DNA from: Lepturacanthus savala
Taxonomy: Eukaryota; Chordata; Actinopteri; Scombriformes; Trichiuridae
Direction: 5' to 3'
Assembly (NCBI GenBank): GCA_030544235.1
Contig: CM060462.1
Location: forward strand, 5,283,501 to 5,347,500
Length of the DNA: 64,000 bases
Part shown: in pieces, positions 1 to 13,870 of the stretch
Numbering within the stretch: position 1 is the first letter of the stretch
Layout of the letters: every line of letters begins with the position of its first letter
Program-made: the position numbers and the translations under genes
Notes under the pieces: model-generated
Database searches by the model: none
Told to the model about the DNA's origin: nothing
The model's input: the letters and a program-made list of their open reading frames with translations, nothing else

Positions 1-29
1 TTACGCCTCTCTCAAGTTTCTCTGTGGAG

Positions 30-160
30 CTCAGGTTGGTTAGAGTCTGTTTATTAATATTAATGAGCCTCCATTCTGATTGGCTGAATTCAACGGTTGG
101 GGGTGACTGTATAACTGTGACATCACAACTTCACAGAAGTGGGAGGTCACTCTCCATCTC
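30..160 (+). repeat. MITE-like family copy 1 (window-edge fragment)
   Basis: Shares the ATTAATATTAATGAGCCTC segment and the GACATCACAACTTCACAGAAG segment with the element at 45921-46172. A related segment also occurs in the element at 22639-22976. Its left terminus would lie outside the window. Confidence 0.7.
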
Positions 161-179
161 TTAATTGCTTATTGCCCTC

Positions 180-335
180 AAGTGACAAAATGTGCCCCAA
201 AGTGACCTTTGAGTGACAAAACATGTTCTAAAGTGACCTTCTGATTGGAAAAACACACTCTAGCCTGCTCCCTTGAATAGCAAAACATGCTCTAAAGTGG
301 CTTCATGAATGACAAAACATTTCCTCTTCCGCGAA
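180..335 (+). repeat. Degenerate tandem repeat AGTGACAAAACATG...
   Basis: Three to four diverged units of the form (A/G)TGACAAAAcaTGyyCyAAAGTGrCyT follow the MITE-like fragment. Spacing is irregular; the last units are partly decayed. Confidence 0.55.
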
Positions 336-3300
336 AACTTGAAGCTACAGAAAAGTCATGGACATGATCCTGACTACAAATTATCTTGAGTAGTCCATTT
401 AGACTAAGTTAAGGCTGTATAAGGTATAATTTATATGAAATATACACATTTATGAAGTGAACATTTTAAACTAAAATGCCCTCTTCACTGGCAAAAATAC
501 ACTGTAAGTGCCATTTTTCTGTTTTTTCTTTGGTCTTTACTCCTGGGTGAATATGTGTTTGTATACTCTTCTACTTAAGAAGCACATCAGACAATGCACA
601 TCACAATGTTCTCCCATTTAAACATGTTTATATAATGTATACACCTGCACACCAAAAAGTAATTATATGCATTTCAACCAAGGGAGTTGACATTTCTATT
701 GTTTCTATCAAGAAATGGTCATGGTTTTCTTTTTGTGTTTTGGGGGTTTGGTTGTTTTGCTCTGTTTTTCCTCCTGATTTCCCTCCACACCTGCCCTGAG
801 TTACATCGTTAACCCTGCTCCCTGTGTTTCCCTGAGCTGTTCTCCATCCCCTCATCTGTATTTACGTCCAGTTTTCGGTTCAGTGTTTATCACGTTGTCT
901 GCCAGTTCTGTGTCACGGTCTGTACATTCTTAATAAATTTATGCTGCACTTTGCATTCGTCTGCTGGCCATCGCTGCATTTTAGTCCACCTGTTCCAGTC
1001 CACCTCACAGAAACAGAAAAGTGGAGCCATAAACAGTCTCATCTGGGTTATGAATTGGACGTACTTATTCCAAAGTTTATAGAATTATGTTTTCTAATTC
1101 AACTTCTCCGTTTAAATTTTTTTCCATACCACTCTTGCTATGGAGGTGCTGTTAGATTTAGACATTCTGTCGTAATTGATTCTTTTACTTGCTGCCAAAT
1201 AGGCCTGCAGAAGCTTTATACCACTCCTCTGATTCAGAAACAGAATGTGACCCAGATACACAGCCTCCAAGTTGAGGGGTATTTGAGTCTTGCTTAATGT
1301 TTTGTGAATGCCACTCCAGTTGGAATTTAGTTTGGGACAGCCCCAAAATATCATTTTCTCTTTACAATAGCCAAGGATTATATATTTGGCTCTCATAAAA
1401 GTCAGTAAGCAACAGGGAAACACATTCAAAACATATAATTCCCTGAGGATCAGTCACTAAACTGATTGAGTGAGTCAGTTTGGCTGGTACCGTACATTTT
1501 AACTGTTCCTTTGGTCAGCTCTCTCCCCTTCAATGAGGATAAAATACGTTTATGCTCATTTGGTTTCCATTTGGGGCCAAGTAGAGGGGTACCACACTGG
1601 CACTTGACAAATATCTAACTTGTTTGGTTATATTTCATGGCTTCGCTATACCATAAAGGTGGAGGCCGGCACATTTAATCCACAGATAATTCAGATATTG
1701 AAATTATTCCAATGTTTTGTTAATCACCTTAGATTAATGGTTAAGTGTAAATATTTCCTTTCTGACAGCTTCAGTGAAATTACCCTTAGACCTATGGGTT
1801 CAATTACTACCACAAGTTGAAAAACCATCAGTCCTATTTAAAGATCCTCTCCAGACATGTGTAAAAACTTCTTTGGAACAATATTTAAATGATTGATGTA
1901 ATAAATGATTGATTGGAACAATACATGTGCATGATTTAGTTTTAATACCCAAAAAATAAGTGTAATTGCCTCGTTAAAGTTTTTTTAAATTACGTATATT
2001 CCTTCTCCTTTATTAAAACTATTACACAAATCTAATTCTATTAAACTCCAGTTTAACTACTTTAAGGCAGATGTATCCTACTTCACTGTAAACTGCATTC
2101 TCAGTGTTTGAATATTGGTGGCTTTAATTTTTCATATCACAGCTCCTCTCAGAGAAACTTTCCATTTCCAGCAGATGAATGAGGAAAAATATCCTTCTGG
2201 TGTCCTCAGTCTGAAAACATTCAGTGGTATAGTCAGACATACCTTGAGCAGAGGGGGACTTTAAGTTCACCCTTCCTATCCTCCGTTTAGTTCAAACACA
2301 TACACATTTTGGATCAGTTTTCATCTTCTTTCTTTTTTTCTAATTATGGTCATCTGAGCAAGTAGCTTGGATCCTCCGTTGAGACGATAGTATAACAAAA
2401 ACAGACGTGGTGTGGATGTGGTTGTGTGGTCTTCCTATCTCAGGACAGACAGGACAGACAGGCGAGCTGCTGTAGTCTGATGCTAAGTCCAATGCTCTTT
2501 CTTCAATTAGTGCAGCTCCCGTCATTGCTTACACAGCTTGTTGGCATACTTGAAGTTTTCACTCCCAGGCTTAGCACTAACAGGCGACAGCTTATACTAA
2601 AAGCAATGGAATGCTATTGAACCTTCTGAATCCCTTCCTGTGTGCTGCTACCAAAGGGGAAAGCAAAGATGCTGGAATCGTGCATGTTTAAAGGTTAAAA
2701 AGCCACAACAGTTGCTTTTAAAACTCCAAATCTCTGACACAGAGTGCAAGAATGACTCCTACGTGGTTCATATATCATAAATCTCTCTGTGATCTTCAAG
2801 AACTGAGGGAATTATGGGGCATTTTGTTTGACTTCTGTTCTCTTCTCTGTTGTTGCATTGTTTATATGACACAAACAGCTTAAATCCTAAGTGTTTGGGA
2901 CGGATTTCATTCCAGCTTTTTTTTCCTGATTGTGTCTTTCTGGTAATTGAATTTGGAACACATGCAAAGGCTGATGACTGCCAGCCGCCTGAAACCAGTG
3001 GCATATTTGTACCACATGGAACAAGTGACACAGTGTTCAGTCCAGACATTTTGCCTGATTGATTGTGACATGAATCCATTAAGATGCAATAATGTACAAG
3101 TTATGGGATCATATTGAGAACTCTTGGGAGACTTTTTCAGACTTTAGGTGAGTGGATTGAAAACATTTTAAAAAGTTAAATGTTTTTTTTTGTCATTGTG
3201 ACTAAAACATCCATCTGCTTTGCCTTACAGTTTGATGTAGACGTCCCCCTCTATAGCACACAGTCACATCTGTGTGGCAACAGCTAGGCTTTAAAACAAG

Positions 3301-4625
3301 GAACAAGTATTTGAAGCTGTGTGAGAATATAACCACACTAATGAGGTTAGAGGCCGGCGTTTCTTTCTGGCTTCAAGACCAAAAACAATTGAACTGTGTA
3401 AATTTATGTTCCGTGTGAAAGGCTTGCAGAATGTTGACTCATATTGCATCTATCTGCTGGTTGATACCATCATGGAGGCATATGTGTGTCATATGGCCTG
3501 ATTAACTGTAAAATAAAGGGAATTTATATTTTTAAGTTGGTTAAATTAAGTGACTAGTGAAATGAAGGCAGAAATAAAGTCTGCCTTACGTCGTCAGATA
3601 CAGAATGAACTTGGTGCTCATAAACTGTGTAATTGACGGAGCCTCCAGCCGTCGTCATTGTAGGGAGCATATTTTCCAAGGAAAGACGCTCAGCATGTAG
3701 GGACCATGTGCAGCTCTGGACCTTGCTCCTGGAATCATGCCACTCTTACAGTAAATCACATGAGCAGTAGGGGTCATTGAAAAAGTTTAAATGTTAGAGT
3801 TGGTATTTCCAGCTAAACATCTCATTCCTGGTCACCAGCTGTTTGGCAGAGGAAAATCGGAGCAGCGGCCATTTATATATATCTGGGCGGTATTCAGTAA
3901 AGGTAGCTGTGCTTATTGCAGTGTGTCCAGTATAAATGACAAGAATGTGGTGTATCTAAGATTGTTCAGCTCTAGAGAACAAACACCAACAACATTCCTT
4001 AATCCTTCTTTCCCACTGTGCTATAATTGATTCAAATTAAAATGTTATTTATCCAGGGCATAATGTCACTGACAGCAGGAATGCCCTGTTCACACTCAGA
4101 CAAGATGTTACACAGTAAAACACAGTCTGGATTGTTGGCCCCTGAGCAGCTGCACTCTGTGTTTTGGTTATTTTTTTATTTTATATTCTCCCTTGTGTCC
4201 AGGGGCCTTCTATAATAGGGGCCTTGACTGACCTGAGGGCAAAGCCCCTGGTGGTAAGAGGCCCCTGGCACCAGACCCACACGCTTAATTGGTTATTATG
4301 TGGATCTTTTCCTATATTTATTCATGAGTGCACTATTTCAACATGAGAGCATGACTGGTTGATTTTATGTTCAGATATTTAACCCCTTAAAAACATGCTC
4401 AAGTTGGAAGACCACACTGTTGAATAGAGCTAGCATCAGGATAGGTTATCCACCCCCCCCTAGTACATGCCAAAAACCCAAAACATCCATGTTATGCCCA
4501 ACACTAGTATGCAAACTATATATGCCACAGGGTTTTGTGACGGGGGGGGGTCACTTATATTGTGGGGAGAGGGGGGGATGCAAGCCATGTCATATAAACA
4601 CTATCAGCCCCATGTATCTGTCTTA

Positions 4626-4975
4626 TGCTGCGTTTGATTGCACTTGGAAGTCAGCAAGATCAGAGTTGGAAATGTGACTTTAAATGCATTTCATTGTGCA
4701 AACTCTGAAAACACTATACATATAGCTACTTGAGGGATAGAGAGAAAGAGAAACGCCATATGCTGTAAGTATAGTAACTTACGCTTTTTAACGCAGCAAC
4801 AAGGGGACTCATGCTCGCCGTGCAGATGTCAACTCTACCTGCTTTTTGAGATGCCATCTTGCTTTGATGTCCTTCCCTCCTGAGTTGAAGTTCTGAGTTC
4901 AAGGGCCATTCTATTGCACTTTTCCAGTCCAGAGGTCAGATCTTTCTTGAGTTCTGAGTCTAATCGAACGCAGCA
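4626..4975. mobile_element. Harbinger-like MITE with TTA target duplication
   Basis: The 350-bp element begins TGCTGCGTTTGATTGCACTT and ends with the inverted, slightly diverged counterpart (AATCGAACGCAGCA). Both sides have TTA (4623-4625 and 4976-4978), the 3-bp duplication typical of PIF/Harbinger. No transposase ORF, so non-autonomous. Confidence 0.75.
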
Positions 4976-5178
4976 TTAGAATCTGCTGAAGAACTAGCGT
5001 GGGGCTGCTCCTCTGAGTTTCCCGTCTTTTTTCTTTTTAAACCCAAAATTCATGAGTAGGTTTTCTTTTCATAATAATGGCAAACCATAGGCAGCTTCAC
5101 CCTGCCACACGAGTATTATAATTAATGATCATCATCCAATTTATATTATAATCTATATCATAAAAACCTTTTAGTTTA

Positions 5179-5705
5179 ATTAAATTCAACTTTATTCTCA
5201 AATGTACTAGAGATGTTGTTGGTCACATAGTACAACGAAATTCTTTGAATCCTCCACAGCAATATAAAATATATTCATCAGACATAAGTTAAAATGTCAT
5301 AGGACCAGGTATAAAAATACGTAATAGCCATAAAGAAAGTGCAAGAAGTGCCTGTTTGTGCAAGAGAAATTAATGTTCTATGCAAGTTCTGCAGAGGTGG
5401 GTTGTCAGTAGTTGTGTGTGTACATGCATGTAGCAGTGTGGGGTGATGAATTATTGCCTTTGTGGTACAGGGTAGACTGCAGTGTTGGAGTTGGGGCAGT
5501 GGATGAGTGATTTTAACAAGCCTGATGGCTTGAGGGAAGAAACTGTCTTTCAGCCTTGTTGTTCTTACTGCTTTGCTCCTGTAACGTCTCCCTGATGGTC
5601 GGAGCGGTTTGTGTTGGGATTGGCTAATGTCCTTAATGATGCTGTGGGCCCTCCTGAGGTCTTGTAGATGTTCTCCGGTGCAGGCAGGGCTGTTCCTGTT
5701 ATTTC
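5179..5705. repeat. Teleost interspersed repeat relic
   Basis: The AACTTTATTCTCAAATGTAC start, the TACAACGAAATTC segment and the CCTGATGGCTTGAGGGAAGA segment match a repeat I remember as common in fish genomes. I cannot assign a class from this copy. Confidence 0.5.
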
Positions 5706-8618
5706 AATCTATGAATGGAGAACAGTTTAATTTATACTGCGGCAGCATGCCCCCCGAGTTATCATCAAGGCCGAGACTATAATCTTGGCAGATGCCTTAA
5801 AACACGATGTACAGAACAAACTATTATGGGATTAGCTTTAGAGGAGACACCTTCTGCTTGCCAAATTAAATAGCTCTCTGAAAATACAAACATATATGGA
5901 AACTGACTCTGTCTTCTCCTGAGCAAACACACTGCCAACTCTGGTATAAAAACAAACCATCATCGGAACAGTAGCTACAAGGGTGTAAAACAACAGAAAA
6001 ATACCATCACACATTTCCCTTTGGAAATACCACAACATGCGTTGCATTAACCATTGATGTGTTGTCATAAGGATTGCATTTAAAGAGTCTGTGAGAGGGA
6101 CTTAACTTGGTGTTTGAGTGGTCAACCTGCAGCAGATAATTGTGCATAAGCCTTATGAAACCTAATAATTACAAGCAGAAAATTGTAGACACTTTGGTTT
6201 TCCGTCAAGATTCAAAAGGGCAAAAAAAAAAGCAGAGTACAATTTTTCCATCTGTCTCACAATGAATGTAAATGCAAACGCAATGAAACAGGAGCGTGTG
6301 TTCTGCTGTGATGAAGACATGACGGAGGCAGACGTTTATGTTAGACCACAGCGCAGTATGACCTCAGTCTCCGTACGAGAACACATGAGCTGCTTGATTG
6401 GATATAGGAATGTGGTGAGTGACGGTAATTCATTTTTGTATGTAGACCCTGGAAAGTAACACAACTACAAGAATGTGGCTTGTATGGTATATGAACTGTT
6501 TTAATATCTGTCTCACACTTGTCACTATATTGTATTAGGAAGCAGACCGGGGAAAAATCCGTACTGACATATAGCACATTACTAGTCCATGGAAGTAATT
6601 TCATATGTGCAGCGAGGCTTTGTGTTTAAGCTAGGTGTCGAGAGACATGGCTTTGCTCTGAAGCTGGATGTGTGAGCTTTGCGGTGTTCCATTGTCGTCC
6701 ATCTTGTAGCGTGTGGCTTTAGTTTCCACATTAGTTTATTTCCCACTATTGCTACTGGCACAACTCAACCTGCATGATGCTCTGCCAGAGATCTGGAAAA
6801 GTTAGAATGACTCACTCAAACTCAGACAGAAACATTTACTTCACTCATTCTCTGCATGTGGCTCTAATACATTCCTTTTTACTATATAGTGTGATTTTCC
6901 TTATACATTTAGCTACTAATGAGATTGTATTATTTGCCAAGTAATAGTCTTCGATCTTTGGGAAATTCAAATTCAAGGAAATTCAAGTACACTTTGAATA
7001 TTGGAAAAAATCACATTGCAGATTCATGGTTTCTGTGATGATTGTTTCCCTGTAAAACTCCCAAAATCGATTCAGATTTCCACTGGGATTGAGAAGCAAA
7101 TGCTGATGATTGAAGTAATGTGCTAAATCTCTTAAATGCTAAAGGATTTGCATCATACACAGTGGCTAATATTATCGTGCCGCAGATGCTTCAGCCAAAG
7201 TTTTTGTTCTTCATTTTTGGTGTCAACAGATTTAGTACCGTGCTGCCTCTTGGGTTTTGGACACAAATGGAAAAAATCATATTTCTTTTCATCAAATACA
7301 GATTCATTACAGTCTCAAGATACATTTAGCAAAGATGGGGGTAATACGGTGGTAAGTTCCAATCAGTGTAAGCCTTTCCAGTAAGCCAAGATGTGTAAAA
7401 GCAGAAGCAGCCTGACTCAGTTTAATCTTGAATGGAACCTTAATTATCACTCGTAACACCTTGGTTTACCTACAATTTCATGTCACTAATTGTCTTAAAA
7501 TGGCTGCCTACTGGGATTGAGGAGAGAAACTTTGAATTATAAGATGCATTCATGGGCCATTATAAAAAAAAATGGCTAAAAACCTTAGTAGAGCTACGGA
7601 GTTGAGGGTTTACACTCGTGATTTCACTGCTACTGGGTCAGCAACAATTTCACATTACAGACATATCAAAATAATTTTGGTTGAAAGTTTTACAGTTTCT
7701 ATCGTCAAGTTACCACCCAATGATTAACATATTTGTCAGAAGTTTCTGATACTGTAAGAAGTGTTGTTGTGAGTCAGTGGCGGCCATCTGGGGTGAAATT
7801 TCCTTTAAAAGAGCCTTAAGATGCCAGCTCTGTGGCCACAAGATGCAAGCCCTACAAATTCTCAAACTGGATGGAGGTGACTAGGGAAACCCTCAAATTC
7901 TCTGTTGTAAAAAGTCCTATATCTTAGAAGATAATAATCACCTAAACATATTTTTCACATAGGAAATGGCTCTACACTATGAATCATGTTGTACTTGTTA
8001 ATGATAGCTTTCTGTCTAATATAAAGACATTAGGCAAAGAGATGATGGGTGTGTGGAACACTCAGCCAGATCTTACCCCACAATTAACAGAAGCTAAGCA
8101 TATCTATATTTCCCATTTGCAGTTCACAAAGATCCTACAGTGTCTTGCACATAATGATTCCAATTCAGTTTAGCTGTGGGTCAGACAGTCTTTGAAGCTG
8201 TAGATCTAAGGTTGAGTTTAGATCTAAGATGGATTGTTTGTTCTAACATGTATAGTCTTGCTTATACGTCACTGTCCTCATTCCATTCCATTTCATTCTA
8301 TGCGTACCCATAACATACAGTAACAGCAAAAAGGATACTGATACACTGTAAACCCAGGAAATAATTTAAAACAGTCTGTAGAGTAGCAGGATTCTGCACA
8401 GCGGCCTGAAAACCACTGAATTCCACTCTGCGTGCATTCTGTCAGTCAAGTTTCCCTCATCCAAATATGCTCACATTGATTTGTATTGCTTCAGCATTGC
8501 TCTTTCCTGAAAGATTATTTCATACATTTGGTCCCAACAAAACCTAAGGCATAATAAACTTTCAAGTATTGAAAATTAAACAAATTAAAAAACTGAATAT
8601 TAATGGGTTAATAAAAAT

Positions 8619-8987
8619 CATTCATTCATTCATCTTCTATACTCACTTATTCCTCATTAGGGTTGTGGGGGTCTGCTGGAGCCAATCCCAGCGCATTGCA
8701 GGCCAGAGGCAGGGATACAACCCAGATGGTCGCCAGCCTATCGTGGGGCACACACACCATTCACTCACACACTCACACCTATGAGCAATTTAGTGTCTCC
8801 AATTAACCTCATTTTTAATTGGACCTTTTTGGACTGTGGGATGAAGCCGGAGAACGCGGTGAAAACCCACAGACACATGCAAACTCCACACAGAAAGGTC
8901 CCAGACCCAGGACCAAGGAGGTCTTGAACCTTCAACCTTCTTGCTGTGAGGCAACAATACTAACCCCTGTGCCACTGTGTTGCCCAT
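8619..8987 (-). mobile_element. tRNA-type SINE, inverted, near full length
   Basis: Reverse complement of the family at 24400-24755. The head (at 8987) keeps GTGGCACAGGGG (A-box-like) and GGTTCAAGACC (B-box-like), and the 3' tail ends in (GAAT)n. No clear target duplication survives, which suggests an older insertion. Confidence 0.85.
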
Positions 8988-10087
8988 AAGTGTAATTTGA
9001 TACTGTGTTTTTTTCTTTTTATTGATGTTTACTTACATTTGCAGCAGTGGAAAATAAATCCATTAATTTTCAAGCTTAATTTAAGCACTCTTACATGATT
9101 ATTTACATTTTGTGGAACTTTATATTGTTACTTCACAAGATTTACAGTGAGCTAAGGAAAAAATATTCAACATATATCCAACATTTAATTTTTTTGTAGT
9201 GCTCTAAAAGGGAACAATACTGTCAGAAGCTACAACTATAAAGTCATATTTACCTGTTAATGGACTGATCATTAGGAATAGAACGTGACCCTATCAATTA
9301 GGACATCACAAAAGTCACAGATAGATACATGTACACACACTAATAGGAGGAGAACTGGTCAAATCCGCTGGACATCCTTTGAAACCAAAGAAAAAGTGGA
9401 CATGGACATGGTAATGCATTACATGTTTAAAAACCTAATGGCTAGATCTTGTTGTGCTTATTAGGTAGCTTTATATTTCTATACTAATACATATTTACCT
9501 TTATTTTAATGTTTGACTATCAAATTTGTATGCATGTGTTTTATTAATTGTTTGCTGAACATTTGTCCTGATAAAGAGTGGATATAGTGTACAGCCACAA
9601 ATGAATACAAAAATGTTAACCTGTGACCTTAAACTGACAAACATTCACCTTTTCTATGTGAATAATAAATGGAATCTTGTATGGTTCATGTATTTTACAG
9701 CACATACAGTAATGCTTGACAGAGAACTCTGCAAGAGTTTCCTGCTGATGACCTCCCAACACTTTCTGCAGGTTAATGCTTTATGCAGGGTTTCCGCTGG
9801 AGCAGATGATGCCAAAAACGAGCTGCTGGAACAGGAGCAGAGCTTCAAAAAGCTCCTTGGAGGACTTTGTCTCAGCCGTATTGCTATAAAACCACCAAGT
9901 GTTTGATCCTACCCCTGCCTTACTTGGATGTGATTTGTGGAAAGTAATGACTCCATGGGCAATCAGCTGCAACATGTACAGTTGAATGTTTTTAGACGGG
10001 TTTCCAAGAAATATTGTGTAAGAAGAGAACTAGAGATGACTTCAGACAACAGGACAGAGTATTCATACCCAGATCTGACATTCTGAC

Positions 10088-10116
10088 ATTCACAAGAGGG
10101 ATAACCTCTTGTGAAT
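10088..10116. repeat. Perfect 12-bp inverted repeat, 5-nt loop
   Basis: ATTCACAAGAGG, loop GATAA, CCTCTTGTGAAT. It is not inside a recognised gene. It may be the decayed core of a palindromic repeat or simply cruciform-prone sequence. Confidence 0.9.
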
Positions 10117-12339
10117 CACAGAGTGAACACTCCTCTTTATTGTTCTGTTGTTTCAGAATCCATTCACTTTTGAGGAAGTCAGTCCTTTTTCTGTTCACAA
10201 CAAAAGTCTTTGTGCATACTTGGCTTTGAAAACAAATCTCAACTGGATAGCATCAATTACTGTCTGGTTTGACCCGACAGAACTGAGGATACTCATCTAC
10301 TGATTATTGATCAAAGGGGTATTTATAGCATATATATCTGTTCTCGGACAAATTATTTAAATTCATATTTTTGAATGGCTAAACCTGGAGTTGTTTTTTT
10401 TCATAGTCAGGTGCATTTGACATATTTGCTAGGTAGGTGGACAATGAATCAAAGTCCAACCTGGTACAACTGCTGGCTTTGTGATATTTAAACAGATGGA
10501 ACCTTCTTCAGACCCTACTTCAGGACAGTGCTCAGTACCTTCCTCTTCTTTGTGTGCTTCATATGACACAGATTCACATAGCTGGCCACTCAGACCAGAG
10601 TAGGCTAATCCACCTTTTACAAAGGTACATAAAATGTGCATTATAGGCTCATTTTAAAGAGCTGCTAATGTGGTTTACAGTGTAAAATTTAGTGACCCCC
10701 AGTTGTCAAAATGTGATAAAAAAGGCTTTTCTACTCGGGGCTAAATACATCTGGACAAACCGAATTACATTAAAAACATTTTTAAGAAACTACAACAAGA
10801 CTTACAATAAATATAGCCTGTAGAAATTGCAGGGGCCTTTAAAAACCTGCAACATTCAGCTCCTTAAGAACCTTGGCTGTTGAACTAATGTTTAAATGAT
10901 GGTACCTTGGAAAAAGAAGTTCAGAAGCAATTGAGCCACATCCCTAAAGACTATGCAGGCTTGGAGGTCTTAGACTTGACAACATTATGATAGGTGATAG
11001 ATGGTGAGTCTCCACATGAGGCACGCACCTAGCCTGAACTCAGACAGGGTTTAGCTATTTGCTTCTTTACGTCTGATCCCAGAGGACTTGTCCTGTGTCT
11101 GGGTAAAGCTTCCATTGTAGCCCGAGGAGACGGCAATATATCGCACACAAACAGATAATCCAGGGGTGATTGAGGTAATTGCTTGCAGTTGTGCTATGGT
11201 GTCGGAGAGGTCCCTCAATAGGTCAGGCAAGTGCAACTCCTGTTAAGTATTGATTTCAGGCTGAACTTCACAGTGGGACTCGTGTGGCTTACATGGTCTG
11301 GAGAAGGGACAAAGAACAGGATTTCACAACTCCATTTTTCACAGTTTAGTTTGGTTCCTCTACCCCCAGCACCCTGTTCCTGACAGTGATCTGAATATCT
11401 ACACAGCAATTTAGGTTAGCTGCAGAACATTAGGGAGAATTGCTCACCACCCCCCTCTGGTATTGAAACACTGACAGATAGAACCCCACTCCTTAAACGG
11501 CACTGGCACACTGCCTTCATTCAGAGCACTAGAATTTAATCTTAATTGTAGGTTCCTTTCTCAATCGGTCATTTCTCTTGCAGGCTGACAGTGGGAGATT
11601 CTTGAGCTATGAGTTTGTTCCCACAATACTGGATGAAATAATTATTGTTATGAAACTTTTGTGTGTTTATGGAGAGAATGTTTTTATGTTATAATGATTT
11701 CCCTTCCATTTGAGGATGTTTTCTTCTGCTGGAATTTAATGGGCAATGAATGCTCCTTTATAAAAAAATCTATTGTCTCGTTAGTCTGCTTGAGGAAACA
11801 TTGCTCATGATGTAACCAAAGTCTTAATGTCAATGTCATTCTGATGTTTTTTTTATGGTTTTTGACAGAGGAAAAAGTCATAAGGTCATGCATTGTATTG
11901 TACTGTACTTTCACTATAGGGATGAGTATCCCTAGGATTTTATCCAGCTTATTGATACCAAACACATTAATACCAAACATATTTCTCACCCATTTTTTAC
12001 TAATAGCTACCTTTTCCAATGATGTTAAATTTGAACAGATCGTGATGATGTTTGATTTACTTTACCTAATCCTCATTTTATTGAGCAAACCTTGAACATA
12101 TCATAATGTATCTGTTGTCAGGCATTGCTTACGTTAGCTGCTTTGCTATAGTCAAACACGCGGCTTCAGATTGATTAAGTATTCTGTGATGTTGCTGTTT
12201 CATCTTTTACATGTATCTCCCTTTTTACATCCAACATTATTGCATTTAGCTGCATTTTTACACATTTTTGAATGTTTTTCCCTGTCAGCCATGACTGGGG
12301 AGAATTGTAATCATGTACAACTTTGACATTAGAAGATGG

Positions 12340-12740
12340 TTGAAATTAGAGGTCTGTGTGGGACAGAATTTTTATTCCCACAATACTAATTTTTCAATCC
12401 TGCAATGCAATATTTTGTCCTGTTCCCACTTGCAAATCCCACAAAATGGAGACGCTCGCTTTCTTTCTCACAAAAGGCCTTTTCATTGGCTTGGGAAAAA
12501 AAAAAACCTGTGCGCACATAACTCCTCAAGCTACCACTTCGTAACATATTTATTGCATGTGTTCAGCCCTACAAAACATTAAATAGGCCTCAGTAACTGA
12601 CACTAGACACTAGAGGTCTGCACGGGACAGAATTTTCAGTCCCACTCCCACCCATGCCTGCAATGAGCTTTTAAAATGTGTCTCGCGAAGCACTGTGTTG
12701 CATCGCATCCTGCAGGTCCTGCGGGAGTGCAGGGTTCTAG
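12340..12740. repeat. Repeat block with internal direct repeat
   Basis: AGAGGTCTGTGTGGGACAGA (near 12348) recurs as AGAGGTCTGCACGGGACAGA (near 12612), both followed by ATTTT and stretches rich in TCCCAC. This looks like two copies or two ends of one interspersed element. Confidence 0.55.
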
Positions 12741-13580
12741 TTGAAATGACATAAAATACCTTAACGTTAAATACAAATACCAGAACCACTTGCTCTGAAG
12801 CTTACTGTATCCACACTGACCCCCCTCAGGTACCAAAAAAGACTGCTTCTTGGAACCCATTGCTAACTTTTATCCACCTTTCTCAATTACCTATTTCAAG
12901 AACCCTGAACGTTGATATTTGCACATATACGCAGGCACCAGCAGTAGGTGCAGAACTTAATTTCCTCATTAGAAAGAAGAAACAAGGGGGCCAGAGGAAA
13001 AGAATCAATGACCTTTTAAGCACCCTTAATGAAAGCAGGTCTTGATTCACTTTATTTTTTGAAGGTGCAGTTATGCTAAGCTATTTGAAGCACAAACATG
13101 GGCTTGATTTGTGTGATCTGTGGTTACTCTGATTGCAAACCAAGAGAAAGGGCCTCTTACAGCCATGGATGTGTATTGCTCAGTTTGACAGATTTTAAGA
13201 TAGACAGCTGCTCACAGGCTGGATATCAGATGGATTATTTTCATGATGACTTTCACAGGCCTTTCACACTCGCACATTAGCTGTTTGCCTTTCTCTCTGC
13301 TTAGATATGTGTTATACTTGAGAATGCATATCTTTCTGACTTCATTCATCACTCCTCCTGGCTCGTACATTATATTTTCCTCTTAACCTGATGGGTCCTA
13401 TCATTTTAAAATGTAAGAAGAAACACTTTTCTGGTTCATTAAAACCACTCATCCCATGGAACTACACAGCAGCCAATCACTAATAAAACATTTCCGCTGC
13501 ATAATCAGAATAGAATTTGTCATGTTAACAGGAGTAGTACAGAGAACACTGGTTTTCTCACTGAAGAGGCAAAGAATATA

Positions 13581-13870
13581 CGTGTCCAAGACATGTGGCC
13601 ACAAGTCTGATGACAAGACCACAGAGTCTATCATCGAACTGCGGCCCCGGTGCCAATTGCACAGGTAGATAATTTATCCCTGAACGTGGTGTTCATTATG
13701 GACAATCCATGATGAGCATGGAATAACAATAACAGAACACCACTTGGGTTCAGATGGAGGGGGGGGCCTTTCTCCCAATCATGCCCCTCCAGGTCAATTG
13801 CCATGGGTGACCCTACCAGGGGCCTGAAGCCCCTGACAACATAGCTCCTGGGATGCTCCTCATGCATTTC
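13581..13870 (-). pseudogene. LINE endonuclease-domain fossil
   Basis: On minus, 13759-13673 translates as LHLNPSGVLLLLFHAHHG followed by LSIMNTTFRDK; after a frameshift, 13634-13581 gives MIDSVVLSSDLWPHVLDT. This order (L-N-P-S-G-V-L-L-L, then S-I-T-N-T-M-F, then S-M-I-D-F-V-V-x-S-S-D-L-x-P) is the apurinic-endonuclease region of fish non-LTR retrotransposons as I remember it. Broken reading frame and no reverse transcriptase remain. Confidence 0.75.
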
